Below the pieces are notes generated by a model. That model did no database searches and had not been told where the DNA came from. It saw nothing but the letters and a program-made list of their open reading frames with translations. Below are positions 11,741-24,545 of a stretch of DNA of 64,000 bases, one piece after another. Each line of letters begins with the position of its first letter. Within the stretch, counting starts at the first letter, position 1. Source of the stretch: Tetracladium setigerum. Taxonomy: Eukaryota > Ascomycota > Leotiomycetes > Helotiales. Position numbers and translations under genes: made by a program. The stretch covers positions 1,798,001 to 1,862,000 of the forward strand of contig PZJY01000013.1 of the NCBI GenBank assembly GCA_031472005.1. Reading direction: 5' to 3'.

Positions 11741-13182
11741 ATGCAATCAACGCGCCTACTGCCTCCGCAGTTCCTCACGCCGTCATGGACGCCTCGGCAA
11801 TTAGTGCAACTTTCACAGCTTCCACCACCACAGCAACAGCAACAGCAGCAGCAACAACGACGAGGATATCGCAGCAACAATTCTCATAACCCACCAGATT
11901 CACCACAACAGCACTCCCCTCCAAAGCCTCCAAGGTCAAAGCAACCCTCGCCCTCTACCTCCCTCTTCGAAAGTCTCTTCCCCGAAGATGCCTACGCCAA
12001 AAAACGCTCCGAGCGACGTCTCGACAAACTGCCTGCATTTAAATGGCACGTCGACCTCCCACCCGCTGGACTTAAGATACGACAGAACCAGAATCGTGTA
12101 GTAGAAGAGCCTGAGGATAGCAGCATCTCCTCCAATCCGCTCAAGAAATTACGCAAGACGCCTGGGTTTGGGAAGGATGCTGGGAAGGAGGGCAAAGCGG
12201 CTCGTCAGAAGCAACCTACTGTCCTGCTCTTGAGTGCGTTGACAAAGACGTTGGAGGAGACGGATTTTTTCAGGTTGAGTCCGAGGGGGGAACATATTGA
12301 GGGTTGGACGAGCGGGATCATTAAAGGTATTTCTCGCCAGTTCTCTCCGTCCCTAACGCTGTTTTTTGTTATTCGCAAGGCATAATAAGTGCTAATCATT
12401 ATATTTCTTTCAAACAGTAATCCAAGCACGCGATCCCCATACCCTCTCCCCCTCTCATTCTACTTCATCCTCTTCACCAGCCACCGCGCCGCAACTCTCT
12501 ACCGCGACAACCTCACACGAATGCACACCCTCTCCAAAACTACGTCTCTCATCGCCCGCTCCGCCATTCCCCTCCCTTCCAACTCTCCCCACCATCCTGA
12601 TCAACACGTCACGCTCAAACCCAACGAAGACATCGATACCCTCCTCCGACGCTTCTCACTCATTCCCCCCTCGGCCGTCTCTCAATGCGTATTCTACAAG
12701 AACCGTTCACGCCCTTTATCCACGAGATGGTGAGTTCAGGAATGCACGCCGCGCTGAGCACGCAGGGACAAGCGGGTAGGAGGGACAAGGAAGAAGCGAC
12801 TGTGCTTTTGGTGACGGAAACGGGAAGGTTCAGTGAGGCCGATATGCTGGAAGCGATACTGAAGGATACGAAGAGGAGGAATTTGGAGTGGAGGTTGGCT
12901 GGGGGAAAGAGAGATGTGGAGAGATTGAATGATAGTGTTGTAGCCAGTCCTGGTGCTGGGGGTGGTGAAATTGCAGAGGACGAGGAAGTAGAGGCCTTGT
13001 TGGCGCAGGAGGGGAGAGCGAAGACGCTGACTGGACAGGCGCGGTTTAGAAGTCGGTTTGTGATTGCGTTGAAGGACCGGGATGAGGCGAGGAGGTTTGT
13101 GAGGGAGTGGCATAGGATGCCTTTGCCTATTGGGATAGGGAAGAGACCGCCTCCTCTGGTTGATGTATCGATGTTGTGGTGA
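11741..13182 (+). CDS. predicted mitochondrial hypothetical protein
   Basis: Exons 11741-12326 and 12418-13182 flank a 91-bp intron (GTATTT donor, CTAATC branch, CAAACAG acceptor). The N-terminus has a targeting-peptide look: basic, without acidic residues, a poly-Gln run of about nine, then RRGYRS. The body contains FKWHVDLPPAG and a C-terminal half ending in GIGKRPPPLVDVSMLW. Two one-base frame breaks lie in C runs, CCCCC at 12448-12452 and CCCCCC at 12665-12670. With one C added to each, the frame continues through YFILFTSHRAATLYRDN and into MRILQEPFTPF, giving about 477 residues. I do not recognise the family; the alternating strand/helix pattern in the second half could be RRM-like, but that is a guess. 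A TTG precedes the chosen ATG. The gene is divergent from AFG2. Confidence 0.7.
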
Positions 13183-13657
13183 TTATTCCAACGCAGCTAC
13201 CTGGGCTAGCAACTTCAGTATATCAATGTATAATCAATGTACAATACAATCAATGTATATCTCAAGCATATATGCGACTCGAGCTCTCACCGAAGTGGAC
13301 GAAGCAAGCAATGCAGATAGCTGCTTTGAAGACAAGACAAGACCAGGAAACTCTTTATTACTACAGGCAAGGAAAAACAGAAAACAGCCAGTAGCGCACC
13401 GATTAAAGAGATACCTGCCGAATTTGAAATTGTAAACCATATGATATGACCCAACTCCAACCCATAATTTGCTCATCAGTCTCAAAAAAAAAAAGAAACT
13501 CTACCACTTCTCTCTATCTCCTTCTGTGTGCGTCTCTCTCTCTCTGCAATGCTCTCTCCGGCGTCTTCCACAAAATGGCAACTCCCATTCCATCTCCACA
13601 GACTGCATACCACAACCTTCAACGATCCCTTCACTACAAGTCTAGCAGCACTTCCCT
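13183..13657. other. convergent intergenic spacer
   Basis: Lies between two convergent genes. It contains a short A run (13486-13496) and C/T-rich simple sequence, but no supported gene. Confidence 0.5.
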
Positions 13658-14603
13658 CTAGCAGCACTTTCCACCCAATCCCCCACTTCCGCTTTGCGCA
13701 CCCACATCCACACCCTGTGTGGTACCTTGATCCGTTTTCGCCGTATCAATAATACGCTTCTTAATATCAGCCGCCAAGCTGTAGAAGGCCTTTTCGACAT
13801 TGATATTGCTCTTCGCCGAGACCTCGAGGAAGGGAATACCGAGCTCGTCTGCTAGCTGTTGACCGCGCTCGGTAGAGACCACACGCTTGTCTTCCCAGTC
13901 GCATTTGTTGCCGATGAGGATCTTGTTGACGCCTTCTGTTGCGTGTTGTTCGACGTTGGAGAACCAGGTGCGGATGTCTGTTATGCGTATTGTGGTTAGC
14001 AAAAATTCCCGCCACTCTGATCCAATATCCGAGAGAGACCTGGAATCCGAGATTGCCAATACACTGGTAAAGGTATTTTTCATGGGCCGGACGGGAAAGC
14101 AAGGACAGGGAAAGGCTCACTATTAAAAGACCTCTCATCCGTCACATCATAAACCAACAAAATACCCATAGCACCCCTATAATAAGCCGTGGTAATCGTC
14201 CTGAAGCGTTCCTGCCCAGCCGTATCCCAGATCTGTAACTTGACGCGCTTGCCGTCCAGCTCGATCGTGCGGATCTTGAAGTCGATGCCGATTGTGGTGA
14301 TGAAGGAGGGAGTGAAGGAGTCTTCGCTGAACCGGAGGAGACAGCATGATTTGCCTACGCCAGAGTCGCCGATTAAGAGGAGTTTGATCTATGAAGAGGA
14401 GAGGGGAGGTGGTTAGCTGGCTCTGTTGGGTCGGATGGGATTGGATTGGAGTGGGCTGGAGTGTGAATACGTGAGGTATCGGAGTTTGAAGTGGTATGGA
14501 ATTTGGATGTGGATATGGTTATGGATTTGGAGGCGGATGTGGATTTGAAATGGAGGAGGGGAGGGAGGCATACCAGGAAATCATAGTTGCGTGTTCCGGC
14601 CAT
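13658..14603 (-). CDS. SEC4: Rab GTPase Sec4/Rab8 family
   Basis: Secretory Rab GTPase that recruits the exocyst to post-Golgi vesicles at sites of polar growth. Three exons (14603-14574, 14388-14121, 13977-13658) give 205 residues, the usual Rab size; the introns are 185 and 143 bp. All G motifs are present: P-loop GDSGVGKS, switch I ITTIGIDF, switch II WDTAGQERF, NKCD, and SAK of the EVSAK motif. The C-terminus GGKCC is a double-cysteine geranylgeranylation signal. The effector-loop sequence TTIGIDFKIRT and the start MAGTRNYDFL are typical of fungal Sec4/SrgA rather than Ypt1. The frame is intact. The first exon is only ten codons, ending at a GTATGC donor. Identity is confident; the alternative is a close Rab8-type paralogue. 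Confidence 0.93.
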
Positions 14604-15317
14604 CTTGAATTCAGTCGCGTACTAGCGGAGATTCGATGGATGATGTTGTGAAGGGTGTATCTGCAGAGGTCGAGAGGTGGTCGTTGATTGTCTTCGTGCT
14701 CGTCGTACGGGAGTGATGAACGGTTGAGGCAAGAATGACGAAGGTGGTGGATGGAGGGGAGGAGGTTAGTCGTGAATAGGCAGCTGGTTCTTCCGCTTGC
14801 TGTATCTTCAATCAGGCAGCCGCAAATGCGATTCCAAGCAGCGTTCAATCGCAAGTTCAAAAATCCGGCGCTGCAACAATGTCAAGTCGTGGAGGTGAAT
14901 AATGGGAGGGATACCGAGTGAGAAAGACACGGTATTTGGGTGCACTTGACGATGCTTGGCATGGCAGGTCGCCTCTGCCTTTTTAGCGGCATGTCACGGT
15001 TTCGCCAAATCTGGAGTCCAAAAGATCGGATGGAAACCCACAAAAACGACATGTAGATACAAGTAAGTGGTTCGCTATTGCATATGGTTATGGAGAACTA
15101 TCTTTGAATCAATAACCTTATACTTTCTCTTGATATAAATACCCTGCTCAGATCCCTGCTGACCTCGAAACTGGGTTTCCGACAACGATCCAGTGGTGAT
15201 AAAGAACCTCGTCTATCTGCATTTTTCGTCTACGGGGGAACACTGAGATCAAGAAGCTAGAAACGGGGGTACATCTTGTTATACAGTATATAGGTGTATA
15301 TCTGCTACCGCAAAACC
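14604..15317. other. SEC4 upstream region and NCA2 3' flank
   Basis: About 0.7 kb holding the SEC4 promoter and leader (right of 14603) and the 3' flank of the next gene. I see no gene or repeat. Confidence 0.5.
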
Positions 15318-17520
15318 TCACTGCAACCACTTCCTATATCCCCATCTAATCCGCTCCAGCACCTTAGTTTGTGCGCGAATACCACTATTGATATTGACCA
15401 GATCTCCCACATCCTCCAAGAACTCCCTCTCTATTTCACCAGGGAACAGTCGATGGGCTCTCTTCCTCAACTCGTGAACTTCACATAGCAGGAGACCATG
15501 GTCTTTGTATGACAGCAGGTTGTTCTCCGTGGGTGTAGCCTGCATGAGCACTCTGTCGATATTTCGCAACACTCGAACTGATTGTCCTGCTTTGCGGCCT
15601 TGTCTCAGCCCTCTTCGACTGCCAAATGCGCCGGCTAAGTATCGGAATGTCGCGAAACAGACGAGAACACCTGGTGTGAGTCCGACGAATCCGAAGACTA
15701 GTTCCTGACTTTTCAAGAGGGCATCAATACCACTGAGTGCGACCTCGACATCAACCTTGGTCTTCTGGACCTGGATCAACAAAGTCCGAATCAAATCGCC
15801 ACGGAGAGTGCCCACAAACGGCTTTCGTAGATCTCTCTCATATGCCCGTAACACTGGTGTGAGATCACCTTCCTTGACTTTGGCTCTGATCTCTGAAATT
15901 TGTGCTTCGCTGATACTGCTGCTTCCAACACTGATCTCAGGATTCTCAAGCGCAAAGTCAACCACCATTCGCTCGAGGCTGTCCCGATCACCCTTCAGGC
16001 TCTCTTTGCTCATAATAGCAACCTCGCTGTCTTTATCATGACGAATCGTACCAATGACCTTCTTCGATGGATCAACTACCCAGTTGATCCAAAAATCCCT
16101 GACCGTCACTCCCAAATCACGAATCCACTCAATAATTTCTGCTTTACGATTGACGAAGATCCGTAAGATCGTGGTCGACGAGAGTAGCAAAGCGCTAGCA
16201 GGTAACCAGTACCTAATCAGTCTCGAAGGTCGTCCATATCTCTTTGAGAGCCTCTTCGACGCTGCCACATGATTCGGCACATCGTTTTTCAAAATCTTCT
16301 GCAACCTCCTAGCCAACTTCGCCGGCTGGGTAGAGTGTACAGCATCAGCACCCCTCGCCGAGATCTCCGCATCGTCCTCCACACTGGCAAAGACTGTGTC
16401 TTCGAAATCCGACACGCCATGCTCCAACACCGTCACATTCCTAATTACCGAATCCATCAAGGCAACACTCCTTTCCACCACGACCTTCCACTCTTGCGAA
16501 TCGCTATCACCTTCCTCATTTCCACCAGTGATTTTGACTAAATCAGCTGATTCATCAATGCCAAAACTCAAGCCCTCATCCATCAACACCCCCAATCCAC
16601 TCGCGCCCATCTCCCGCAACCTCCTAAGCCTCAACTGCTTCCTCCTCGCTTCAGCCCTGCAAACTGCAATCGGCGACAGCACTCTCCTCTGAATATCGGC
16701 CACCGATCGTTCCCTAATGCTCTCCCTTACCAAACCATAAAACGTCTTCCATTGTTCCATGACCCCATCACCTAAATCCCTTGCACTCAAAACATCCCTC
16801 TCTCCTCCCGTCACCCGGCCGAACTTCTCTCTCGATTCGGCATAAATTTCTTTGGCCCAGGCCCAGAAACGCAGGGGTGATGTTTGTATCGTGTAAAGAC
16901 TTGTGTAGGTGTACGAGCCGAGGACTTCGTCCCAGTACCATATATCATCACTTATAGGTATCGTCTGCTCCAGCAGAGTCGTGAGGAGCAGACCATAAGT
17001 CTGCACTGTAGCCTTGCTAACCAGCAGCCACTCCAACTCTCTCTCATACTTTTCCTCAAAGTCCTCTTCCTCTTCGTCATCCTCCTCTCTATCATCATCC
17101 TCAATATGCACACCCTCTACCAACTCAGCTTGCTCCAGCAAGCTCGAAATCTGAAACGAAGACAACAGCGGACTGGAAGAAGAAGTGGTAGATAAAGCCT
17201 TCACGATCCTCTGCAGCTCAAGTAGGCGGGGTGAGAAGGAGAGCGCAACATGTGGCGTTGTGGAGCGGACCGTGGAGAAGACATCTTGGTTGGTCGTATC
17301 GGGGATCAAATGGACGCGGTCGAGTTGGCTGTCTACGCGCCGGACTTGACTTTATATTTCCAGAGATGATTAGCTGGTGTTGTAAAATTTATACCATGAT
17401 ACCGTATTCCATCCTCTGCTGCATAGCTAGTGCGATTGTAGCTTGAATGGGACTGAACAAAGGGATTGGAGAAGAGGAGAGAGAGGGAGGTATTGGTACG
17501 TACTCTGCAACTATTGACAT
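15318..17520 (-). CDS. NCA2: NCA2-family mitochondrial protein
   Basis: Family member needed, in yeast, for expression of mitochondrial ATP6/ATP8 and placed at mitochondrial membranes. A 17-bp first exon (17520-17504, MSIVAD) is joined across a 154-bp intron to a long second exon (17349-15318), restoring the conserved start DQVRRVDSQLDRV; the product is 682 residues. The C-terminal half is the NCA2 domain. It has a hydrophobic segment (YWLPASALLLSSTTILRIFV), then the conserved RDFWINWVVDPSKKVIGTIRHD block, LERMVVDF, and a second hydrophobic stretch near GFVGLTPGVLVCFATFRYLA. An acidic coil-like stretch (DDREEDDEEEEDFEEKYERE) sits near residue 95. The frame is intact over 2 kb, unlike several neighbours. 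Identity is firm. Confidence 0.9.
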
Positions 17521-18163
17521 GATGACTGGGATATCATTGGAAGAATTGTGGAGATGTGAAGATGGGCGGAAGGGTTGGGATTGGGGATTGGAATTGGGAT
17601 CAGGATTGGGGTTGGTTGGGGTTATAGTTCATGCGTCGTTTGTTGTGGTCGTACTTCATGGAGCTGGGCAGTGAATGAGTGGAAAGAAATTCTGCGAGGT
17701 GTAAACAAGAATGACGTGTGGAATCTTGGCAGGTCAAACGGTCAGCCGAAAGTAAAAATGTACGTAGATATGGATTTTTTTTGAAGTTATTTTAAAAGGA
17801 CAATTCTATGAAAGGTGTTGAAGAGTTTGGTGTTTGGATTATTGCTGGAGATAGGTAATTATTGTGTGTGCGAACCTGGTTGTGGGGTGAGGTGTTCATG
17901 GGTTTGATGCGTTGGCACATATTTCAATATTTTTGCATACCTCCAAACAAATCGAGCTACCAAAGATAGGACACTCCCACCTTTTCATCTTGAAAGCAGT
18001 AAACTATTGGGTCCAGGAATTTTGAGATAAAGTACATAATTGGGGAACCTCTAATGTTTCCGTTTTGTGGGACCAATTCCAATGAAATGCTTAGTACGGA
18101 GTGGTAGGTACCTTAAATTGTACAAAATTGTTACATTTATTATATGTACCTTGATAATATACA
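17521..18163. other. intergenic region upstream of NCA2
   Basis: G/T-rich sequence with no supported gene. It contains the NCA2 promoter and the 3' flank of the PPR-like gene. Confidence 0.5.
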
Positions 18164-21100
18164 TCATACACTGCCAGCTGCTATAGCATGGCTCCGAGGT
18201 GCCTCAGCCTCTAGCGATTCTTCCCATGCACTGTCAGATTCATGCACGATATCCATCTCTTTCGGCTGCACAGCAACAACAACCTTTACATTTCCAACTA
18301 AACCCCTTGACTTCGCCATACGATTTCCATTGTCCTCGAACATCTTCATAATCTTCCACACCGCTTCTGCCTTCTCCGCCTTCTGTGCTTGACGCATCTT
18401 GCTCACTTGTTCGCATGTCTCCTCTATGAACGCCCGATATGTCGTCGTGGTCTGATTGCCAAGTCTTCGTTTTGCAACGCGCATAACAGCGTAGAATTTG
18501 GGGTCGGGGAGAGATTGTTTTTCATAAGTGTCTGCATAACCCATTTGATACCATCGCTGAATTGAATGCCAACGTACGCCTCCAAGAGAACCGTGAGAGT
18601 TACGAGGTCAGGCACCCGGCTGAACTGGGAGGACATGGACTGCCAAATACCGATAGCGCTACGGTATATCCCGCGTTTCACGAGCAAGCTCAGAGTGTGT
18701 GTTAACACATTTGGTGGCACTTTGATCCCGTGGCTCTCCAGAGTTTGGATTTCCTTTCCCGTTATGTCTGCTAGACCTTGTACGTCGGACCCAGGTAGAT
18801 GAAGCCTTTGCATCCGATGAACCATGAGCTTTGCAACAGACCTACTGATATCTTGACCTTCATCTTGTGCCTGTTTGATCAAAACTATGGCCTCGTTCAT
18901 GCTTTGACCATTAACTTTCAAAGTAGCTTTGACAGCCACAAGCAATGATTGTGGGCCAAGTTTGATAGGACCTGACTTGGCGTCGTTGTAGAGTTGAAGA
19001 ACCGTCTCAAACTTCCCATCATGATATGCACGAAGCATGGCACGATTGATTTTGACTGCGCCAGACGCAAAATTTGAACAATCCACTTCTGATATAGCAA
19101 TATTTTTGAGACGGGCGAGGTTTTTTCGAGCATCCTCATCATCATGCGATCTCGATATCGCAATATCCTCCAGTAGCTGAATTGTCCTGTGATCTGTTGA
19201 ATGAGTGTTGAGTCCCTTGTCCATCGTAAGGACTCGTTGGTATATCCTGAATACCTCGAGAAAGCTGAAGTTCCAATCTTTGACAAGTTTCCCAATGATG
19301 ACATTGAAAGTGGTCGCATCCATGTCGCAACCGGTAGAGGCAGCCAACTCGATCCATCGAATCATCGCATCAACCTCCCGTTTTCTCATATAAATGCCAA
19401 CCATCACATTGGACATGAAGGGTGCAATTTGCAAATCCCATTGGCTGATCGCAAGCTGGATGAAATCTTCAACCTGAGCGACAGAATGGGATGCCTCATA
19501 ATTTTTCAAAATTGGTGTAAAGAGACGGCTGAATTCCAAGTGTTGATCGTTATCTCTATTAGGATCGAGCTCATGAATTGTCTGGAGACCTGTCATAACC
19601 TCATTCCAGTCACCTTGCACCGCCTTCGATTGCACAATATGACCCAATACACGGATGTCGTTGGCAAATTGTGGGTATAGAGTACAAAATTGTGCGTGGT
19701 AATCAAGAACAGCAGAATGTTGCCCAGCTTCTACACAAAATTGCATAGCAGCAGCATAGACAGCTTGGGGATGTGAAGTACTTGAAAGTAGTGGCATCAT
19801 CCGCTCGAACAAGGCTTGTGATCTGAGAATATCGCGATTTGTTCTCCATTCAGCTGAAAGAATCTTCAGAAGCCAGGTCGTACTGATCTTCAATCCATTC
19901 GTCTCTGCCATGTGAGCAGCGATAGCCAAGAATTCCTCATAATGCCAGCTTTGATTATTATCTAGCAATTGCTCGAGAACAAGAGTCCCAATGCGGTAAA
20001 ATTGGTTCTGATCTGGTTGGGTCTGCGTGTATTGTGACTTGAACAAGTGAAAGCTTCTTTTAGAATATGTCCCAGAATGAACAGCCTCAAATAGCTGAGG
20101 CATACAGCGCGGTGGACGGTCTCCCTTTCGTAATGCAAGACGGCGACATAGTTTCAACGTGAGTTCCCAGAGACCCAGCTTACAAGCAGCCTTAATTAGT
20201 CTCTCTCCAAGGTGCTGTAAGTCGTCGGTGGCTGGGGTAGGCAATGAAGTGAACTTGGTCAAGTAGATTGAGGCAGCATCCTTCATCAAATTTTCGTCCT
20301 TCTGGAGGCCTTCCATAGCTCTCTTCATCATCCGAACCATGACTCTAGTAGGCTTAAACAGCTCAAATTGATCCTCGTTCAATGGACCATGATAAGACAG
20401 GGCAACGAGCATCCTCTCTTGAATGACATAGTCGTCGAATCTAACGCAAGAGGAAAATAGTTTGAACACAGTTTCGACAAGAACTGGAGACATTCCTGTA
20501 TGGGTGGCAAGCGTCCTATCTTCATATACGCTCAAGAATTTCGATATTGCCGCCTTGTAAGAGAGCGGATCCGCCCGTAAGAGCTCTTCGAGTTCTGACG
20601 CGAAACGGATTTGGCCTTGGGTAATTTCAAGCTCCAGGTCGATTTGCTCTTGGGTCAGCTCACGATGTCGAGGCTTTCTCGTTTTCGCCGCAGGCGGCGT
20701 TGTCAAATCCAAGGGAATTCGGGCCGAGCTTGCAACTGTAGCCTTCCTCGGAATTGTGATGGTTTCTGACATAGCTGGTTTGCTCAAAGGCAATCGTGAT
20801 AGAGTTGTTCCAATGGGAGCTGTTGGGGGATCCGGTCTCGACGCTTTCCTCGCAGGTTGTTCAATCCGCTCAATTCCAGCAGACGGATCTTCGACATCAT
20901 ATAAATCAGATGTTGCAGAAGTTTTGCTCCTGGCAACATTGCTTGGTAGCCAAAAAGCCTCCGCGGTCCTCCACAAAACCCTTTCCTCAATTATTTGTTC
21001 TGCGGCATCGGTATGGTTGTAACGTCTGCTAGACTTGAGGGATTTGAGCGTCTGAGCATTCTCGTAAACCTGCTGCGCGGTATGTATCCTCCTTCTCCGA

Positions 21101-21210
21101 TCCTCCGTCAGCAGTCCTGCTCCGACTGCAACTGTACATGATGTTCCGAGGGCAAGGGTTCGAAGGGTTCGGAGGGCTCCTTTGGATGGCACTGGGAGAG
21201 TTGTTGGCAT
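18164..21210 (-). CDS. PPR-like mitochondrial protein, frameshifted 3' end
   Basis: A very long intronless frame starts at 21210 (MPTTLPVPSKGALRTLRTLA). The N-terminus is basic and hydroxylated, followed by a hydrophobic patch (LALGTSCTVAVGAGLL), which suggests import into mitochondria. The rest is helical and rich in degenerate helix-pair repeats of pentatricopeptide type (for example TFNVIIGKLVKDWNFSFLEV and AMLRAYHDGKFETVLQLYND). Such proteins bind organellar RNA, and I infer an RNA-processing or translation role without naming one. The frame breaks at a GGGG (plus strand) run at 18506-18509. Adding one base joins NNLSP to DPKFYAVMRVAKRRLGNQT and extends the protein to a stop at 18164, giving about 1015 residues. 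As read it stops after about 928. Family assignment is moderate. Confidence 0.78.
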
Positions 21211-21683
21211 GTTGGAACCGTCTGGGCCATCACGGCTGTCGAGCAGTGTTTAGACTGAGGAATTGGCCAGTCCGTGAAGTGGTCGGGGTGGTGTGAGCTC
21301 CTGGATAGAAGGGATAAGTTGAGGTTCAATTGAAGTTGGAGGTCATGGCATGATTATTTGCACGCTTTTGGCACGAGTTGGAAACCGTATCCTTGGCATC
21401 CAACTCCTTTGCATCTTTTGAGTCCCTGCCCCCTCCCCCCCTTCAATAACGAATTGATACAATAACTCACAAGTACCAGGATTTCGTCTAACACAAGTGA
21501 AGATGTATTCTGTCTCTCTGTCTATCTCTAAAGAGTGCAATGATGCACAAACACACAAGAAACGCCTCCCAATGCTGCTAAATAGTATACATATACATAT
21601 ACCTACACCCAACCCATTTATGTCAACCCATCCGCCCATGTCCCAAACCTTCCATCACCATGCTAAATTGACATAATCCTCTC
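21211..21683. other. intergenic spacer
   Basis: 473 bp between two minus-strand genes: PPR-like gene promoter and carrier 3' flank. A short TATACATATACATATAC stretch lies near 21586-21603. No gene is seen. Confidence 0.5.
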
Positions 21684-23010
21684 TTACACAACAGACTCCA
21701 TCGCAGCTGAACGACTTTCCAACGTCTTCAGTATCGTCTGATACAAGAAAAGCATGCACCCACTCTGCACACTTGTCCACACGAATCTAGGTCCCACTCC
21801 ACGAAACCACCCTGGTATTCCCTCCGTTTTGTAAATGAGCTTAAGACCGGTAAGGACCGATGAGGTGTCCAGATTTATACAGCCTGGACGAGGAGTATGC
21901 GTGGAAGGAGAGGAAGTAGATATTGATCGGATTTGCTGTTTGAGTTGAGATTGCGCGCCGGTGATTGTTGAGGTGAGAGTTTGTGATGGGGGTGGTTTCG
22001 AGCTCGCTGCTATCGCAGGGTTCACTTGCGTCTGTATCCGAGTTTTGACAACATCCAGGGGACAGGTTATTACGCCTGCTAATCCTCCAGCACTTGCGCC
22101 TGTTAGGAGCTCCAATGGTAACCCAATATCCCTGCTTTTCTGCCATTGCCGGGCCATGTCTGGGCTTGCTCATAGAATGTAAATTGTAGGGCCGAGAAGG
22201 GCAAGTCCCGGAAGATAGTGGCTTTGTATCCGTAGAAAAGAGCTGAGAATCCTTCTTGTTTGACAATGGTTCGCGCTGCGTGTCTGAACGATTTGTAGTT
22301 GTATCCAGATTTAAAGAAAGGGTTGTTGTATCGACCCTGAAGTTGTAGGCGGGTTTTGAGAACCTCGGATGGAACGTATATGAAGGATGCAGCTCCGTCT
22401 GCAAGAAAGCCTGTTGTAGCATTAGCATCCTCCCATTGCAGAAGATAGATTCCCATGCATACCACTTGTAAGGTACGCAATATGAGGTTCTACGCCATTA
22501 TCGATCATATGCCTCTTGCAATATTCGTACGTTCCAAAAAATATGATAGTACCTGGAAAGGATCCAAGCAAAGCCGGAACCCATCCTCCGTATAATCCCT
22601 TTCTAATGCCTTCCTGCCGCGCAATCGTCGAAAATGACGAATACATCGTGGTATACTTTGGGGGAATATGAAGATCGCCTTGCTGTCTAGTCTTGACGGT
22701 ATCCAAAGAATGCATCAACAGATCGCCTGTAGTTCCACCAATCCCACCCGCAAACATGGACTGTATAAACATCAGCATTTGCGCTCCAACAGGAAACCCG
22801 GATTGCTCACATGCAAGTAAGGCGGCCTGGGCTCCTCTTCCTCCACCTCTTGCGCCATTACTACCGCCCTCTTCGCTCCGAACTGAGTATCGGTGAAGGG
22901 CAGCTTTCCTCCCAAGATTCCATCATCAACAAACCCAGGTCGCTGCGGTCTTGTTGATGTTTTGTTGATCCAGAAGAGAACAGGTTAGTGACTGCAGAGG
23001 TCAGGGACAT
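21684..23010 (-). CDS. MME1: mitochondrial carrier, Mme1/YMR166C type
   Basis: Inner-membrane solute carrier; the yeast relative Mme1 is reported as a mitochondrial magnesium exporter. Exons 23010-22811, 22760-22463 and 22410-21684 are separated by 50- and 52-bp introns. Three carrier repeats show the signatures SLDTVKTR, PSEVLKTR and PLDVVKTR. The start of repeat 1 (AGGIGGTTGDLLMHSLDT) is typical of this subfamily. A disordered insert (SQLKQQIRSISTSSPST) lies inside repeat 3. One base is missing around 22151-22155: with it added, FYEQAQTW continues into the ARQWQKSRDIGLPLEL frame. A second break at TTTT 22960-22963 separates the ATG at 23010 from the conserved-looking PGFVDDGILGGKLP stretch. 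If that is not coding, the start is the ATG at 22858. Identity is good; the substrate is by homology only. Confidence 0.83.
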
Positions 23011-23543
23011 GGCCCTTCCTCAAGAAATTCGGATGGGTCGCCTTTTGGAAGTCTCCGGAGGAAGCTGGATTTCGAATGAAGAGCAGAGGTTGGCTGGTAA
23101 GGAGCGTGTTTTGCGAATGGGATGTTGATGAAAGTTGGAAGTATTTTGAGGCTCATCATCAAAATATTCTCAGTTCGGCTAGCCCAGGAACATTATTGAA
23201 GGCGAGGCTGAGGCGTTTCCTGATTGGCTGTTACAGCACTATGTAAATAATTATAAAATGGTAGTATGTATTCTCCTGAATCGATATCTTATATTATTTT
23301 TATGCTTCCTTTTGTTAAGCTGCTAGACTGTTTGCCCTTTAGAACAAGAAGCTAGCAGTCTGGTTCATCCTATTCCTCTGTGCCCGCGGCTCCCATGACT
23401 CCCACCAACAACTTTAGTATGGCCCAGTCCATTACTGCAGTGCCTAACATGGCATCACAATCACTCTTGACCTAGAAATCCTAATTGAAATCTGATAAAT
23501 TCCTCTTCTCTTCAAAGCCTTTGAACCCTCTCCAACCATTCCG
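23011..23543. other. intergenic spacer
   Basis: 533 bp between minus-strand genes, AT-rich around 23230-23310. No gene, tRNA or repeat was recognised. Confidence 0.5.
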
Positions 23544-24209
23544 TCAATCCCAAGAAAGAGCGTCGTCTCTCCTCCCTTTGATAACCCTCTTCGGAATCTT
23601 AAACTCCTTCCACCTCACCACCCCCGAGCTCTTCCACGGCCAAAGCACTTTCGTAACCTTTCCGGTCACCAAACCTAATGGAATAGGCCCATAGTGATTA
23701 CTATCCAAGCTCTTGCTCCCATCCTTATTATCCCCTCGACCCAAATATGATTCGCCGGCACATCCATCATCGGTATAGGACACGGCGCTCTCGTATACAC
23801 CTTATCACCCGCTACAGCGATCACTCTCTTCACGGCGACGACTTCGGGGTGACTTGGGCTTCTATTATGACGAATAAATTATCAACTGATCTCGTCGCGC
23901 GCACCGCGTACAGTTGGAGGAGGAAAAAGATTGCAGAACCTACCGAAACGCGACAATCATCCCCCTCTCCACATTTTTACGGGCATTTAATTTGTTGATC
24001 CAGCACAAATCGCGAGACTGACTGTTGTTGAAGTCGGTATTGAGGAAGGGGTACATGGATGCTCCTACAATGGTGGTGGTTTCGCCGACATGGTTATTGA
24101 AGAAGATGAAGGCGGGAACGCAGCAGACGGTTGCGAAAGTGTAGTAGGAGAAGTCGCGGATGAATGCTCTGGAGGATGTGCTAAGCTTGAAGATGCGCTG
24201 GGGAAACAT
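23544..24209 (-). CDS. IMP2: mitochondrial inner membrane protease subunit 2
   Basis: Signal-peptidase-like serine protease of the inner membrane (IMP complex) that matures sorted intermembrane-space proteins. Exons 24209-23944 and 23861-23544 flank an 82-bp intron; about 194 residues are expected. A single N-terminal membrane segment (TFATVCCVPAFIFFNNHV) precedes the catalytic Ser motif GASMYP and the Lys motif VKRVIAVAGD. These are followed by the family signature NHIWVEGDN and LDSNHYGPIPLGLVTG. The Ser/Lys dyad and the IWVEGDN/VLWPW pattern favour Imp2 over Imp1. The frame breaks at CCCC 23732-23735: as read, VEG runs into IIRM; one added G (coding strand) restores VEGDNKDGSKSLDSN. Stop at 23544. 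Confidence 0.87.
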
Positions 24210-24545
24210 GGTTGGTAAATGCCATTTCTGGGTTTGTTGTGGGAATATTGTTGGTGGTGGTGTGTTTGGAGAGCAAGATTGAAACTTTCAGCCTCGCTTC
24301 ACAATTTCACGCAGCCTCGCAAATCGTTCTCCAACCAAGATAAAGTAAAACATGTGGTTGTTGGATATCACATCAGCACTACGAAACAGGGCTTTACTGT
24401 AGTTTAATGGATTTAGGGACCAGATCTTCGTGTCATGATTCATCAAATCTTACAAAGATTGGTCCTCTGCTCTATGGCATGTTCTTGCGCCTGCAATGCA
24501 AACCTTCACCAGAACGCTTTTAGTTATCCCCCGCCGAAAATGCGT
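24210..24545. other. intergenic spacer
   Basis: 336 bp between IMP2 and SUI2: IMP2 promoter and SUI2 3' flank. Nothing else is seen. Confidence 0.5.
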
